Origin: a bacterium
Lineage (GTDB): Bacteria; Bacteroidota; Bacteroidia; CAILMK01; JACPUW01
Assembly (NCBI GenBank): GCA_016124515.1
Contig: WGNN01000043.1
Location: 1 to 32,177, forward strand
DNA: 32,177 nucleotides
Reading direction: 5' to 3'
Shown here: positions 19,785-29,729 of the stretch, one piece after another
Layout: every line of letters begins with the position of its first letter
Position numbering within the stretch: position 1 is the stretch's first letter
Program-made: the position numbers and the translations under genes
Notes under the pieces: model-generated
Told to the model about the DNA's origin: nothing
What the model saw: only the letters and a program-made list of their open reading frames with translations
Database searches by the model: none

Positions 19785-19981
19785 AAAAACATAATGTCTA
19801 ATGGGAAACTGTACGTTTGATGAAATAATTAGATTTACAGAACTAATAACGGGCGTTAAAATCAAGGATAATAAAATTGATTGGCTACTTTTAGACAAAA
19901 AGCCAATTGCCCGACAATTTTGACCAAACCCTGCTGCCAATCCAAAGCTCCGCACCAAAGTAAAGCGACCTTCAGCCTCCG

Positions 19982-20545
19982 TTAAACCCCCACGTGCTTC
20001 TCCAAAAAATAGCGTTGTACCAATAGTACGGTTTTGCTATCGTCCCATTCTGCCGCCTTTAGCCGCCGCCATATCTCGTCTTCCGACAATTCAATCACCT
20101 TAATGTTTTCATGTTCTTCGTCGAGTCCACCGCCCGAGGCAATGCGGTCTTGGTTGGTAACTTCGGTGTAGAAGAAATGCATTTTTTCGGTAATGATTCC
20201 GGGTGCAGACAAGGTAACGCCCCAATAAACCAAATCGCGTACACGGAAGCCCACTTCTTCAAGACATTCGCGCCTGGCTGTCTCAAAAATATCTTCGCCC
20301 TTTTCCAACATACCCGCCACGGCTTCAATGGTGGTTGGGTTTTGCTCGGTGTATTTGCAGGCCCTTAGTTGCTGTACAAAATAGAAGGTGTTGCTCTCGG
20401 TATTTTTTACCAATACGGCCACGGCATCTTTAGACTTCACCAATATGCGGTCAAAAGTTTGTCCATAGGCCGTGATGTAGAGTTTGTCAACTTGTACAAA
20501 ATCCTTGACAAGTATTTGGTCTGAAACGTGTTTGATAATGCTCAT
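19982..20545 (-). CDS. NUDIX hydrolase, ADP-ribose/NDP-sugar pyrophosphatase type
   Basis: From ATG at 20545 (MSIIKHVSDQILVKDF): VQQLRACKY...EAVAGMLEKGEDIFETARRECLEEVGF NUDIX box. Confidence 0.88.
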   Translation of the reverse strand: MSIIKHVSDQILVKDFVQVDKLYITAYGQTFDRILVKSKDAVAVLVKNTESNTFYFVQQLRACKYTEQNPTTIEAVAGMLEKGEDIFETARRECLEEVGFRVRDLVYWGVTLSAPGIITEKMHFFYTEVTNQDRIASGGGLDEEHENIKVIELSEDEIWRRLKAAEWDDSKTVLLVQRYFLEKHVGV

Positions 20546-20552
20546 GGTAAAC

Positions 20553-20586
20553 AAAAAAAGGAGATGATTTTGGCAACCATCTCCTT
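20553..20586 (-). terminator. Rho-independent terminator of the thrS-infC-rpmI-rplT cluster
   Basis: Minus strand AAGGAGATG-gttgccaaaat-CATCTCCTT then T-tract; 9-bp perfect stem 24 nt after the rplT stop. Confidence 0.88.
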
Positions 20587-20609
20587 CGGATATTTTAAAT
20601 TGAAGCTAA

Positions 20610-20954
20610 CTACTTTACTTTTTCAACCACGGCGTTGAACGCTTCGGGGTTGTTCATGGCAAGGTCAGCCAATGTTTTGCGGTTCATTTCAATGCCAGCC
20701 TGTGCCAGTTTGTGCATGAATACAGAGTAGCTCATGTCGTGCTGTCTTACGGCGGCGTTAATTCTTTGAATCCAAAGGCCTCTGAAATGTCTTTTCTTGT
20801 TTTTTCTGTCGCGGTAAGCATACAGCATACCTTTTTCTACCGCGTTTTTAGCAACGGTATAAACGTTTTTGCGGCGACCGAAATAACCTTTGGCGGCTCT
20901 TAATATTTTTTTTCTGCGTGCTCTTGAAGCTACACTATTTACTGAACGTGGCAT
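20610..20954 (-). CDS. rplT: 50S ribosomal protein L20
   Basis: 114 aa; [42 protein letters not shown]...[21 protein letters not shown]. Confidence 0.99.
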   Translation of the reverse strand: MPRSVNSVASRARRKKILRAAKGYFGRRKNVYTVAKNAVEKGMLYAYRDRKNKKRHFRGLWIQRINAAVRQHDMSYSVFMHKLAQAGIEMNRKTLADLAMNNPEAFNAVVEKVK

Positions 20955-20961
20955 TGTATTT

Positions 20962-21162
20962 CTATTTTCCTATTGTCAATAAAAGTTTGATGTTTCCTTC
21001 GTCGGTTTTGTCAACTGTGGTAAAATGCGACAATTTCAACTTTCTTTTCTTACTCTTCTTGGTAAGAATGTGGTTGGCAAAGGCATGCTTTCTTTTTATT
21101 TTACCGGTTCCGGTAAGTTTAAAGCGCTTCGCTGTACCGCGGTTGGTCTTCATTTTAGGCAT
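20962..21162 (-). CDS. rpmI: 50S ribosomal protein L35
   Basis: 66 aa; [44 protein letters not shown]. Confidence 0.98.
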   Translation of the reverse strand: MPKMKTNRGTAKRFKLTGTGKIKRKHAFANHILTKKSKKRKLKLSHFTTVDKTDEGNIKLLLTIGK

Positions 21163-21177
21163 TACTGTATCTTTAAC

Positions 21178-21732
21178 TTATTTCTTGTTCGACTTAGTTG
21201 GGGCAAGAAACATTATCATGCGCTTGCCTTCAAGTTTTGGCATGCTTTCCACTTTTCCTACTTCTTGCAAAGCTTCGGCAAACTTGAGTAAGAGTATTTC
21301 ACCTCTTTCTTTATACACGATGGCCCTGCCCTTAAAATGTACAAAAGCTTTCACCTTTGCACCCTCGGCCAGGAACTTTTCGGCATGTTTCAATTTGAAT
21401 TCAAAATCATGCTCATCGGTGTTGGGACCAAACCGTATTTCTTTAATCACGGTTTTGGCACTCTTAGACTTAAGCTCTTTTTGCTTCTTCTTACGCTCGT
21501 ACAAAAACTTGCTGTACTCGGTAATTTTGCAGATGACCGGATTTGATTTGTCGCTAATGAGCACCAAATCAAGACCCAAATCAGCTGCTATAGACAGGGC
21601 TTTAGCTATGGGATAAACACCATTTTCAACATTTTCACCCACGAGTCTAACCTCGGGGTTTTTAATCGCTTCGTTAATTAAAAATTCGGGAGCTTTCACT
21701 CTCGGGGCAACGTTTGGTCTTCCTTTTCTGAT
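21178..21732 (-). CDS. infC: Translation initiation factor IF-3; start codon possibly ATC at 21730-21732 (alternative GTG at 21697-21699)
   Basis: INEAIKNPEVRLVGENVENGVYPIAKALSIAADLGLDLVLIS...; no ATG/TTG in frame upstream; frame opens as IRKGRPNVAPRVKAPEFLINEAI after the A-rich gap following thrS. Confidence 0.85.
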   Translation of the reverse strand: MRKGRPNVAPRVKAPEFLINEAIKNPEVRLVGENVENGVYPIAKALSIAADLGLDLVLISDKSNPVICKITEYSKFLYERKKKQKELKSKSAKTVIKEIRFGPNTDEHDFEFKLKHAEKFLAEGAKVKAFVHFKGRAIVYKERGEILLLKFAEALQEVGKVESMPKLEGKRMIMFLAPTKSNKK

Positions 21733-21751
21733 AGTATTAAATTTTTTTAAT

Positions 21752-23689
21752 CTATACTTTTATTTCTTCTGCGATTACTTCTTTGAAGGCTTCAATTGAC
21801 ATCGACCCCAAATCGCCGTGCTTATGTTTTCTTACCGAAACTTGCTCATTCTCCACTTCTTTTTCGCCGATTATGAGCATATAAGGCACTTTTTTGAGCT
21901 CAGCGTCACGAATTTTCTTACCTATTTTTTCGGCACGCTCGTCAATTGAGACGCGAATATCGCATTTATTTAGTTCGTGCAAAACTTTTTCTGCATAATG
22001 CATAAACTTATCACTGATAGGGAGTATGATTCCCTGCTCGGGTGTTAGCCAAAGCGGAAACTCGCCGGCACAGTGTTCGGTGAGTACGGCCACAAATCGT
22101 TCGAGCGACCCAAAAGGTGCCCGGTGGATCATTACAGGGCGGTGTTTGTCGTTGTCGCTTCCTACATATTCCAGTTCAAAACGCTCAGGCAGGTTGTAGT
22201 CAACTTGTATGGTACCCAATTGCCAGCTACGGCCAATGGCATCATTTACCATAAAGTCTAGCTTGGGTCCGTAAAATGCCGCTTCATTGTAAGCAATTAC
22301 GGTATTCAGGTTTTTCTCGGCAGCGGCTTCAATGATGTCGCTTTCGGCACGGTCCCAGTTGGCTTCGCTGCCAATGTATTTGCTTCGGTCTTCTTGGTCG
22401 CGCAACGAAATCTGCGCAACATATTCTTCAAAACCCAGGGCATTGAATACTTTGAAAACCAGGTCAATCACTTTTTTGAACTCATCTTTCACCTGATCGG
22501 GACGGCAAAAGATGTGGGCATCGTCCTGCGTAAAACCGCGAACCCTTGTAAGTCCATGCAACTCACCGCTTTGTTCGTAGCGGTAAACAGTACCAAATTC
22601 TGCAAGACGCAATGGCAAATCGCGGTAAGAGCGCGGGCTGCTTTTGTATATTTCGCAGTGGTGCGGGCAGTTCATGGGTTTCAGCAAAAACTCCTCTCCC
22701 TCGTGCGGTGTTTTTATGGGCTGAAATGAATCGGCTCCGTATTTTTCATAGTGGCCTGAGGTGACATATAAATCTTTGTGACCTATGTGCGGAGTAACCA
22801 CGGGACTGTAGCCTGCTTCTTTTTGGGCATTGCGCATAAAGGCTTCCAGTCGCTCGCGCAACTCAGCTCCTTTGGGCAGCCACAATGGCAAACCCTGCCC
22901 TACTTTTTGCGAGAAGGTAAACAAGCCCAATTCCTTACCCAGCTTACGGTGGTCGCGTTTTTTAGCTTCTTCAAGGCGAGCCAAATACTCGTCTAACATG
23001 GCTTTTTTGGGAAAAGAAACTCCGTAAATACGGGTAAGCATTTGGTTTTTCTCATCACCGCGCCAATAGGCACCGGCCACGTTGAGCAGTTTTATGGCTT
23101 TTATGTAGCCTGTATCGGGTATGTGACCACCTCGGCAGAGGTCAACAAAATTTCCTTGTTCTACAAATGATATATCGCCATCCTTAAGATTTTCGAGCAA
23201 ATCGAGTTTCAGGTGGTCGTTTTTCTTTTTGAAGTAGTCAATGGCTTTGTCTTTGGCTACAAGGTACCAGTTGAACTCATTTTTTTGTTTGGCCAGTTCG
23301 TGCATTTTCTGCTCGATCATTGGCAAATCGTCTTCCGATATTTTTTGCTCGCCAAAGTCCACATCGTAGTAAAAGCCATTGTCTATGGGCGGGCCAATGC
23401 CAAACTTCACATCGCCATAAATTTCTTGCAAAGCCTCGGCAAGTAAGTGTGCTGATGAGTGCCAAAACATGGTTTTGCCTTCCTCATCTTCCCACCTTAC
23501 CAGTTTTATTTCGCCATCTTCGTTTATAGGTCTTTTCAATTCTATTTGTCGCCCGTTGAGCACTGCACCCAATGCCACTCTGGCCAGCCCGGCACTTATT
23601 GACTGGGCTATTTGTAGCGCATTGGTTCCTTTATCGTAAGTTCTCACAGTTCCATCAGGAAAAGTAAGATGTATTTGGTTTTCAGACAT
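21752..23689 (-). CDS. thrS: Threonyl-tRNA synthetase
   Basis: 645 aa; TGS domain [77 protein letters not shown]. Confidence 0.99.
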   Translation of the reverse strand: MSENQIHLTFPDGTVRTYDKGTNALQIAQSISAGLARVALGAVLNGRQIELKRPINEDGEIKLVRWEDEEGKTMFWHSSAHLLAEALQEIYGDVKFGIGPPIDNGFYYDVDFGEQKISEDDLPMIEQKMHELAKQKNEFNWYLVAKDKAIDYFKKKNDHLKLDLLENLKDGDISFVEQGNFVDLCRGGHIPDTGYIKAIKLLNVAGAYWRGDEKNQMLTRIYGVSFPKKAMLDEYLARLEEAKKRDHRKLGKELGLFTFSQKVGQGLPLWLPKGAELRERLEAFMRNAQKEAGYSPVVTPHIGHKDLYVTSGHYEKYGADSFQPIKTPHEGEEFLLKPMNCPHHCEIYKSSPRSYRDLPLRLAEFGTVYRYEQSGELHGLTRVRGFTQDDAHIFCRPDQVKDEFKKVIDLVFKVFNALGFEEYVAQISLRDQEDRSKYIGSEANWDRAESDIIEAAAEKNLNTVIAYNEAAFYGPKLDFMVNDAIGRSWQLGTIQVDYNLPERFELEYVGSDNDKHRPVMIHRAPFGSLERFVAVLTEHCAGEFPLWLTPEQGIILPISDKFMHYAEKVLHELNKCDIRVSIDERAEKIGKKIRDAELKKVPYMLIIGEKEVENEQVSVRKHKHGDLGSMSIEAFKEVIAEEIKV

Positions 23690-23721
23690 TTTGTAGCAAT
23701 TTCAAATAAAAAATGCGGCTG

Positions 23722-23729
23722 CAAAATTA
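23722..23729 (-). promoter_or_regulatory. Candidate -7 box (TAATTTTG) for thrS
   Basis: TAnnTTTG match on the minus strand 32 nt upstream of the thrS ATG, overlapping the stop of the upstream TPR gene. Confidence 0.35.
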
Positions 23730-24674
23730 TTGTAAATTCTCAAGTTCGCGAAGAGCATCGGCATCGTCGGGATTTATTTCGAGCATTTTCTCCAAACTAT
23801 AGCGCGCTTCGGCCTTTAAACCCAATTCTTTTTCGCACAGGGCGCGGCCCAGCCATGCATCAGCATCGCTTTCATTCAGGTTGATGCAATTCGAAAATTC
23901 ATTGAGTGCTTCTTTAAAATCGGCGTATTGAAAATAGAGGTAAGCCAGCGAAAAATGGTATTGCATGGTTTCGGGGCTCATGCTTATGGCTTTTTCATAG
24001 TCGGACCTGGCTTCTTCAAAATGGTTGAATTTTTCATGCGCTCTTGCCCGCAAAAAATAGTGCTCGGCAAGCGATGAGTCAATCATCACCGCGTTGTTGT
24101 AGTACTGAATGGCCATTTCGTTTGAGTCTGCCAACTGCCATTCGGCCATTTTGAGCATGGCATTCAGGTTGTCGGGGGCAAAGTCTATAGCGGTTTGCAT
24201 ACTCAGCAGGGCTTGCTCCATGTTGTTTTTTGATGCGTAAACCACCGCCCTGCCAATATATGCATCGGCATACGATTGGTTGAAAGCAATAGCTTGGTTG
24301 AAATACTTCAAAGCGGTCTCATAATCTTTTTGCTCAAGATAGGCCTTGCCAAGGCGGGTCCAGATAAGTGGATTTTTGGGTTGCCAGCGCAAGCACGCAA
24401 GGTAGGCCGCCATTGAAGCTTTCATATTTCTGAGTGCCCAATTCACATCACCTTCAAGCAGTTTTGCCTTAAAATTCTGCGTATCGGTTTGGTAAATCAG
24501 GTTGATTGTTTGCAACGAAGAATCATATTGCCCCGCATCGTGCAACAACATGGCGGTTTCGTACAGATCGTCAACCGAAGGACCTGCATTTGCAGACTTT
24601 TCCACCTGGCTTTTATTTCCGGAGCATGCACAAAGACTGCACAACAAAAGCGTTTGAATCACATATTTTACCAT
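23727..24674 (-). CDS. TPR-repeat lipoprotein
   Basis: 315 aa; lipoprotein signal TLLLCSLCACSGNK; repeated TPR units (AYLEQKDYETALKYFNQAIAFNQSYADAYIGRAVVYA...). Confidence 0.87.
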   Translation of the reverse strand: MVKYVIQTLLLCSLCACSGNKSQVEKSANAGPSVDDLYETAMLLHDAGQYDSSLQTINLIYQTDTQNFKAKLLEGDVNWALRNMKASMAAYLACLRWQPKNPLIWTRLGKAYLEQKDYETALKYFNQAIAFNQSYADAYIGRAVVYASKNNMEQALLSMQTAIDFAPDNLNAMLKMAEWQLADSNEMAIQYYNNAVMIDSSLAEHYFLRARAHEKFNHFEEARSDYEKAISMSPETMQYHFSLAYLYFQYADFKEALNEFSNCINLNESDADAWLGRALCEKELGLKAEARYSLEKMLEINPDDADALRELENLQ

Positions 24675-24787
24675 ACCACAAAACTATGATTAAAGGTGGC
24701 GTTTGTAGTGTGCTTTTCATAAGTGATGCCTGACATAGAACAGAAATTGATTGCAGCGCGGGCATAATTTTGCGCCAAATTGAATTT

Positions 24788-25852
24788 ATGTCAGCACAAC
24801 ACCTACTATCCTTTGTTTTGGCAGCAGTGGTTTTTACTGCCTGCGGAAGCGAGGAAACCATTCATTATGAAGATGAAAAGCACCTGAGCAATGTACAACA
24901 ACTAACCAATGGCGACGACAATGCAGAAGCCTATTGGAGTTTTAACAGCGATGCACTGGTTTTTCAAAGCAACCGCAAAGACTGGGGATTTGCCTGCGAT
25001 CAGATATGCTATTTCCCGCTGAAGGATGGGAATATGTTTACCCAAAAGCCGCAAATGATCAGCAACGGAAAAGGCCGCACCACTTGCTCATTTTTCCTAC
25101 CGGGCGACACTTTGGTCATTTACGCATCGACCCACCTGGCCGGCGACGAATGCCCGCCCGAACCCGAAAGAACCAAAGACCGCTACGTATGGCCGGTATA
25201 TGAAAGCTACGACATATTTGTAGCCGACCTGAAAGGCAATATTGTAGCCCAACTGACCGATGAACCCGGCTATGATGCCGAGCCTACCGTATCGCCAAAA
25301 GGTGATAAAATCGTGTTTACTTCAACCCGCTCGGGCGATTTGGAACTTTATACCATGAACCTTGACGGAAGCGATGTGGTGCAAGTAACACATGACCTTG
25401 GCTACGATGGTGGCGCTTTTTTCTCGCCCGATGGCACCAAACTGGTTTTCAGGGCATCGAGACCCAAGAGCGATGAAGATGTGAAAAAATACAAGGAACT
25501 GCTGGCCGAAGGGTTGGTAGAACCCAGCGATATGGAAATTTTTACCTGCAATGTAGATGGCAGCGATCTGAAGCAAGTAACCGATTTGGGCCGCGCTAAC
25601 TGGGCGCCATTTTACCACCCCGATGGCAAGAGAATACTTTTCTCGACCAACCACAACAGCTTGCTCCCCTGGAAATTCAATATATATATGATAGATGAAG
25701 ACGGCGGCAACCTGGAGCAAATAACCTATGACGACACATTTGATGCATTCCCCATGTTTTCGCCTGATGGAAAAAAACTGGTTTGGTGTAGCAACAGAAA
25801 CAACGGCGATACCCGTGCCACCAACATTTTTGTGGCCGATTGGGTAGAGTAG
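24788..25852 (+). CDS. TolB-like / PD40 beta-propeller lipoprotein
   Basis: ATG at 24788: MSAQHLLSFVLAAVVFTACGSEE lipobox; repeats EPTVSPKGDKIVFTSTRSGDLELYTMNLDGSDVVQVTHDLGYDGGAFFSPDGTKLVF. Confidence 0.88.
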   Translation: MSAQHLLSFVLAAVVFTACGSEETIHYEDEKHLSNVQQLTNGDDNAEAYWSFNSDALVFQSNRKDWGFACDQICYFPLKDGNMFTQKPQMISNGKGRTTCSFFLPGDTLVIYASTHLAGDECPPEPERTKDRYVWPVYESYDIFVADLKGNIVAQLTDEPGYDAEPTVSPKGDKIVFTSTRSGDLELYTMNLDGSDVVQVTHDLGYDGGAFFSPDGTKLVFRASRPKSDEDVKKYKELLAEGLVEPSDMEIFTCNVDGSDLKQVTDLGRANWAPFYHPDGKRILFSTNHNSLLPWKFNIYMIDEDGGNLEQITYDDTFDAFPMFSPDGKKLVWCSNRNNGDTRATNIFVADWVE

Positions 25853-25951
25853 CATGCCGCTTGAAGGCAGCTTAAGTTATTGATTATTAGCGCACAAAAC
25901 AGCGTGCACAAGCAAAGAACAAGAGTTAACACACCCGTTTTAACAAATTGT

Positions 25952-25959
25952 TACCTTTG
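25952..25959 (+). promoter_or_regulatory. Candidate -7 box (TACCTTTG) for accA
   Basis: TAnnTTTG match followed by GCGCCGCAAAA, 20 nt before the accA ATG. Confidence 0.5.
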
Positions 25960-25979
25960 GCGCCGCAAAAAAGCATGAT

Positions 25980-26942
25980 ATGGCCGAATTTGTACTTGAG
26001 TTTGAAAAAGACATAAAAGAGCTGGAAGCGCAGGTAGCCAAACTGCGCGCCACCGAAGGCAGTGAAGAGAATGAAGTAATTGCCAAGGAAATAGCCGGCA
26101 TGGAAAAGAAGCTGGAAAAGATTCGTACCGAAGTATATGCCAATCTTACCGGCTGGCAAAAAGTGCAGGTATCGCGCCACCCCGACCGCCCCTACACCCT
26201 GGACTATATAGAAAATATGTGTACCGATTTTGTGGAGCTGCACGGCGACCGCTTAGGTTTTGACGACAAAGCCATAGTAGGCGGCTGGGCCAAAATTGAT
26301 GGTCAGCCTGTGATGATAATTGGTCACCAAAAAGGCAAAAACACCAAAATGCGCCAATACCGAAATTTTGGTATGGCCAACCCCGAAGGATATCGCAAGG
26401 CGCTAAGGCTCATGAAAATGGCCGAGAAATTTGACAAACCCGTAATAACCCTCATCGACACCCCGGGTGCTTATCCCGGTCTTGAAGCTGAAGAACGCGG
26501 ACAGGGTGAAGCCATTGCCAGAAACCTGCGCGAAATGGCTTTGCTGAAAGTACCTATTATTTGTGTGGTAATAGGCGAAGGTGCATCAGGCGGAGCACTT
26601 GGCATAGGCGTGGGCGACCGCGTACTTATGTTGGAAAACACCTGGTACTCAGTTATTTCACCCGAATCTTGCTCTTCAATTTTGTGGCGCAACTGGGACA
26701 ATAAAGAAGAAGCTGCGGAAGCCCTGAACCTTACTGCCGATAAAATGCTGGCCAACGGCCTTATTGACGGCATAATAAAAGAGCCTGTAGGGGGAGCGCA
26801 TGCCGACCCTGATAAAACGTATAAAAACGTGAAGGCGGAGTTGAAAAAATTGCTGAAAGACCTGAAAGACATGGAATCAGATGAGCTGATAGCCAATAGA
26901 ATTGATAAATTCAGCCACATGGGTGCCTTTGTAGCAGAATAG
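25980..26942 (+). CDS. accA: Acetyl-CoA carboxylase carboxyltransferase subunit alpha
   Basis: 320 aa; [36 protein letters not shown]...[51 protein letters not shown]. Confidence 0.98.
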   Translation: MAEFVLEFEKDIKELEAQVAKLRATEGSEENEVIAKEIAGMEKKLEKIRTEVYANLTGWQKVQVSRHPDRPYTLDYIENMCTDFVELHGDRLGFDDKAIVGGWAKIDGQPVMIIGHQKGKNTKMRQYRNFGMANPEGYRKALRLMKMAEKFDKPVITLIDTPGAYPGLEAEERGQGEAIARNLREMALLKVPIICVVIGEGASGGALGIGVGDRVLMLENTWYSVISPESCSSILWRNWDNKEEAAEALNLTADKMLANGLIDGIIKEPVGGAHADPDKTYKNVKAELKKLLKDLKDMESDELIANRIDKFSHMGAFVAE

Positions 26943-26964
26943 ATTTTTTAGCTGAAAATACTTG

Positions 26965-26997
26965 AAAGCCCGGAGCAGTAGTTTCGGGCTTTTTTTA
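26965..26997 (+). terminator. Rho-independent terminator of accA, overlapping the 3' end of the convergent gene
   Basis: AAAGCCCG-gagcagtagttt-CGGGCTTTTTTT; U-tract reaches the TAA (26995-26997) of the minus-strand transporter gene. Confidence 0.85.
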
Positions 26998-27750
26998 TTC
27001 AGAACGGTGTACTGAAGCGGCCATTTTCTCTGCCTCTTCTTTGCCCAGGTAGCGTTCTATAAAATAGTGCACCACATAGATGGCGGGCGTAGAAATAATG
27101 GCTACCACAAATTTGTACACATAGTTGACCACCCCAATGGCAAGTATGTAAATGGTGGGCAACTGACCGGCAAAGGCAATAAACAAAACCACATAACTAT
27201 CAATCAATTGCGAGACCAAGGTGGAACCTGTAGCACGCAGCCATATTCTTTTTTCGCCCGTGATGCTTCTGATTTTGGTAAACACATACACATCAACAAA
27301 CTGACTTACCAAAAAGGCCACGAGCGAACCGATAATGATGCGCAAACCCTGCCCGTAAACCGCATTGAAAGCCAGCGACATATCTTCCACACCCTGCTCC
27401 TGTTTCATCACCACCCAAAAATCGGCAGGTTCTACATTGATGGCGAGGTAAATCATTAAAAAACCGTAGGCGATAAGCCCGGCCGTGAGAAACGAAAGCA
27501 GCCTGATGCCTCGCTGTCCGTAGTATTCATTCAATATATCGGTAAAAACAAAAACTACCGGCCAAAGCAACACACCGGTGGTCATGGTAAAGCCCAGCCC
27601 GTCCTGCCCCAGAATTTTAAGGTTGAGCGGCTCAAAACCCAAGGTGCGCTCTACACTGAACAATTTGACACCCAAAAACTCCGCAAGTAGTGCATTGGCA
27701 ATAAAAAACCCGCCCAATACTATGAAAAGAATGTTCTGTTTATTTTTCAC
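26995..27750 (-). CDS. yhhQ: Queuosine precursor transporter (YhhQ/QueT-like)
   Basis: 251 aa; FFIANALLAEFLGVKLF...GVLLWPVVFVFTDILNEYYGQRG...ATGSTLVSQLIDSYVVLFIAF. Confidence 0.88.
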   Translation of the reverse strand: MKNKQNILFIVLGGFFIANALLAEFLGVKLFSVERTLGFEPLNLKILGQDGLGFTMTTGVLLWPVVFVFTDILNEYYGQRGIRLLSFLTAGLIAYGFLMIYLAINVEPADFWVVMKQEQGVEDMSLAFNAVYGQGLRIIIGSLVAFLVSQFVDVYVFTKIRSITGEKRIWLRATGSTLVSQLIDSYVVLFIAFAGQLPTIYILAIGVVNYVYKFVVAIISTPAIYVVHYFIERYLGKEEAEKMAASVHRSE

Positions 27751-27912
27751 ATGGTTTTACTTAAGGCAAATGTATAAATGAAAACCTAGTGATTTGGTTT
27801 AAAGTAACCATTGCTTATACCATTGGTGGTTCGCAAAAAACAAAAGTCATCGACAAAATTGTGAGGTGGATTTCGTCCCGTTATACTTTGGCAAATAATA
27901 AAAACAAAAGCG

Positions 27913-28039
27913 CTGATGAGAAATGGTCAGGAATGAGGCCGTCGAAGGGTTGAATGCCGGGAGTTTACTTGGGTAAATGACCAAATTCAACACGAGAAAA
28001 ACGAAATTATTGGACATTTAACGCAGACACTAAGTAAGT
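27913..28039. repeat. Copy 1 of tandem ~127-bp structured noncoding repeat
   Basis: CTGATGAGAAATGGTCAGGAATGAGG...CAGACACTAAGTAAGT; 123/127 identical by hand count to 28060-28186. Confidence 0.95.
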
Positions 28040-28057
28040 ACTTGAAGAAAATCAAGT
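28040..28057. repeat. 6-bp hairpin forming the spacer between the two repeats
   Basis: ACTTGA-agaaaa-TCAAGT; flanked by CAGAC (28024-28028) and GTCTG (28058-28062). Confidence 0.8.
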
Positions 28058-28059
28058 GT

Positions 28060-28186
28060 CTGATGAGAAATGGTCAAGAATGAGGCCTTCGAAGGGTTGA
28101 ATGCCGGGAGCTTACTTGGGTAAGTGACCAAATTCAACACGAGAAAAACGAAATTATTGGACATTTAACGCAGACACTAAGTAAGT
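28060..28186. repeat. Copy 2 of tandem ~127-bp structured noncoding repeat
   Basis: Offset 147 bp from copy 1; 4 substitutions, no indels; bounded by AGTGTCTG (28055-28062) / CAGACACT (28171-28178). Confidence 0.95.
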
Positions 28187-28194
28187 TTGAATAT

Positions 28195-29427
28195 ATGGAG
28201 CAGACCTACCTAACCATCTTCGTAACCATAGTAATTGTGGGCTTTGTGGCCGATCAGGTGCTCGACTACCTGAACAACTACAACCGGCCTGAGTTGGTGC
28301 CCAAAGAGCTTGAAGGCATTTATAATCAGGAAAAATATGCCCAATCGCTGCATTACCAACGCGACCAAAACCGCGTGGCCAATATCAGTTCATGGATCAG
28401 TTTTGTCATTATTTTGGGTTTGCTGCTCACCCAATCTTTTGGCACCATCAACCGCGATTTGGAAAATATGGGGCTGCACGGCAAATGGCTCAGCCTCGCT
28501 TTTTTTGGGCTTATCTTTCTTGCAGGCGATTTGCTATCGCTACCCCTTAGCTTGTACGCCACCTTTGTGGTTGAAGAAAAATATGGCTTTAACAAAACCA
28601 CGCTAAAAACCTTTTTTGCCGACAAATTGAAATCTTATGCGCTCACCGTATTCTTGGGCGGAGGCTTGCTTTATTTGTTGCTCAGCATCATCATATCGCT
28701 TGGCAATACCTTTTGGATTTGGGCTTGGTTGCTTATGGTGGCCGTTATGGTATTCATGAATTTTTTCTACACCACCCTATTTGTTCCGCTGTTCAACAAA
28801 CTTACCCCACTTGCCGATGGCGAGCTGAAAGAGGCCATTGTCGCCCTTTCGGAGAAACTCGATTTTCCGCTGAAAAAAATTATGGTGATGGACGCTTCCA
28901 AACGATCGTCAAAGTCCAACGCCTATTTTTCGGGCTTTGGCAAGCTCAAGTCAATCGTGTTGTTTGATACCTTGCTCGATAAACACAGCAACAAGGAATT
29001 GTTGGGGATTTTGGCACACGAAATAGGACATTACAAAAAACGACATATAGTAAGCAATTTGTTGATTGCGGTGGTGTTAAATGGCTTGACACTCTATGTT
29101 TTGTCGTGGTTTATTTTTAATGATGAACTGTCGAAAGCATTGGGAGCGCATCAATTGTATTACCACCTCAATATTATTGCCTTCGGTATTTTATTTGAGC
29201 CTATCAGTACGCTTACCGGTTTGTTGGGCAATGTATTATCGCGTAAACACGAATACGAGGCGGATGCGTTTGCAGTAAAGCACACCGACAAGGAAGCATT
29301 TAAAGATGCTCTAAAAACCCTTTCAACCGAAAATCTTAGCGACCTGCAGCCCCACCCGGCCTATGTTTTTGTACACTACTCCCACCCCACGGTTTTGCAG
29401 AGGTTAAAGGCGATTGATGATTTGTAG
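28195..29427 (+). CDS. M48 family metalloprotease (Ste24/CAAX prenyl protease type)
   Basis: 410 aa; HEIGHYKKRH zinc motif, SKRSSKSNAYFSGFGKLKSIVLFDTLL, EYEADAFAV, FVHYSHPTVLQRL. Confidence 0.93.
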   Translation: MEQTYLTIFVTIVIVGFVADQVLDYLNNYNRPELVPKELEGIYNQEKYAQSLHYQRDQNRVANISSWISFVIILGLLLTQSFGTINRDLENMGLHGKWLSLAFFGLIFLAGDLLSLPLSLYATFVVEEKYGFNKTTLKTFFADKLKSYALTVFLGGGLLYLLLSIIISLGNTFWIWAWLLMVAVMVFMNFFYTTLFVPLFNKLTPLADGELKEAIVALSEKLDFPLKKIMVMDASKRSSKSNAYFSGFGKLKSIVLFDTLLDKHSNKELLGILAHEIGHYKKRHIVSNLLIAVVLNGLTLYVLSWFIFNDELSKALGAHQLYYHLNIIAFGILFEPISTLTGLLGNVLSRKHEYEADAFAVKHTDKEAFKDALKTLSTENLSDLQPHPAYVFVHYSHPTVLQRLKAIDDL

Positions 29428-29729
29428 GCTTATATGCTATTTTTTAAGCACATCTTGGGTTTCCTTTTAATAGGCGCTTATGATAACCGTGACATTTACT
29501 ATGCCCCAAAGCGGTTTGAAAAGTAAAACGCCTTTCATTGAAATTTTAATTACTAAAGTTCCGGGGTTCTAAACACCCCTGATATTCAGTTTATATGCAA
29601 TTTTCAGCACTTAAAACGCCACCTATCTGATTGAATTACAACAAGAAATTTGGACTGGAAAGGATATTGACTTGAATTATTAATTTCCAAGGTCAAATTT
29701 TGAGCTTACCGTCTGAAAGTTGAGCTCGT

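Noticed and set aside
20918-21616. 232-aa ORF antisense to rpmI/infC
   Set aside because: Shadow of conserved translation genes; no independent evidence.
27913-28186. CRISPR array
   Set aside because: Only two long units (127 bp) with a 20-bp hairpin spacer; not CRISPR-like and no cas genes.
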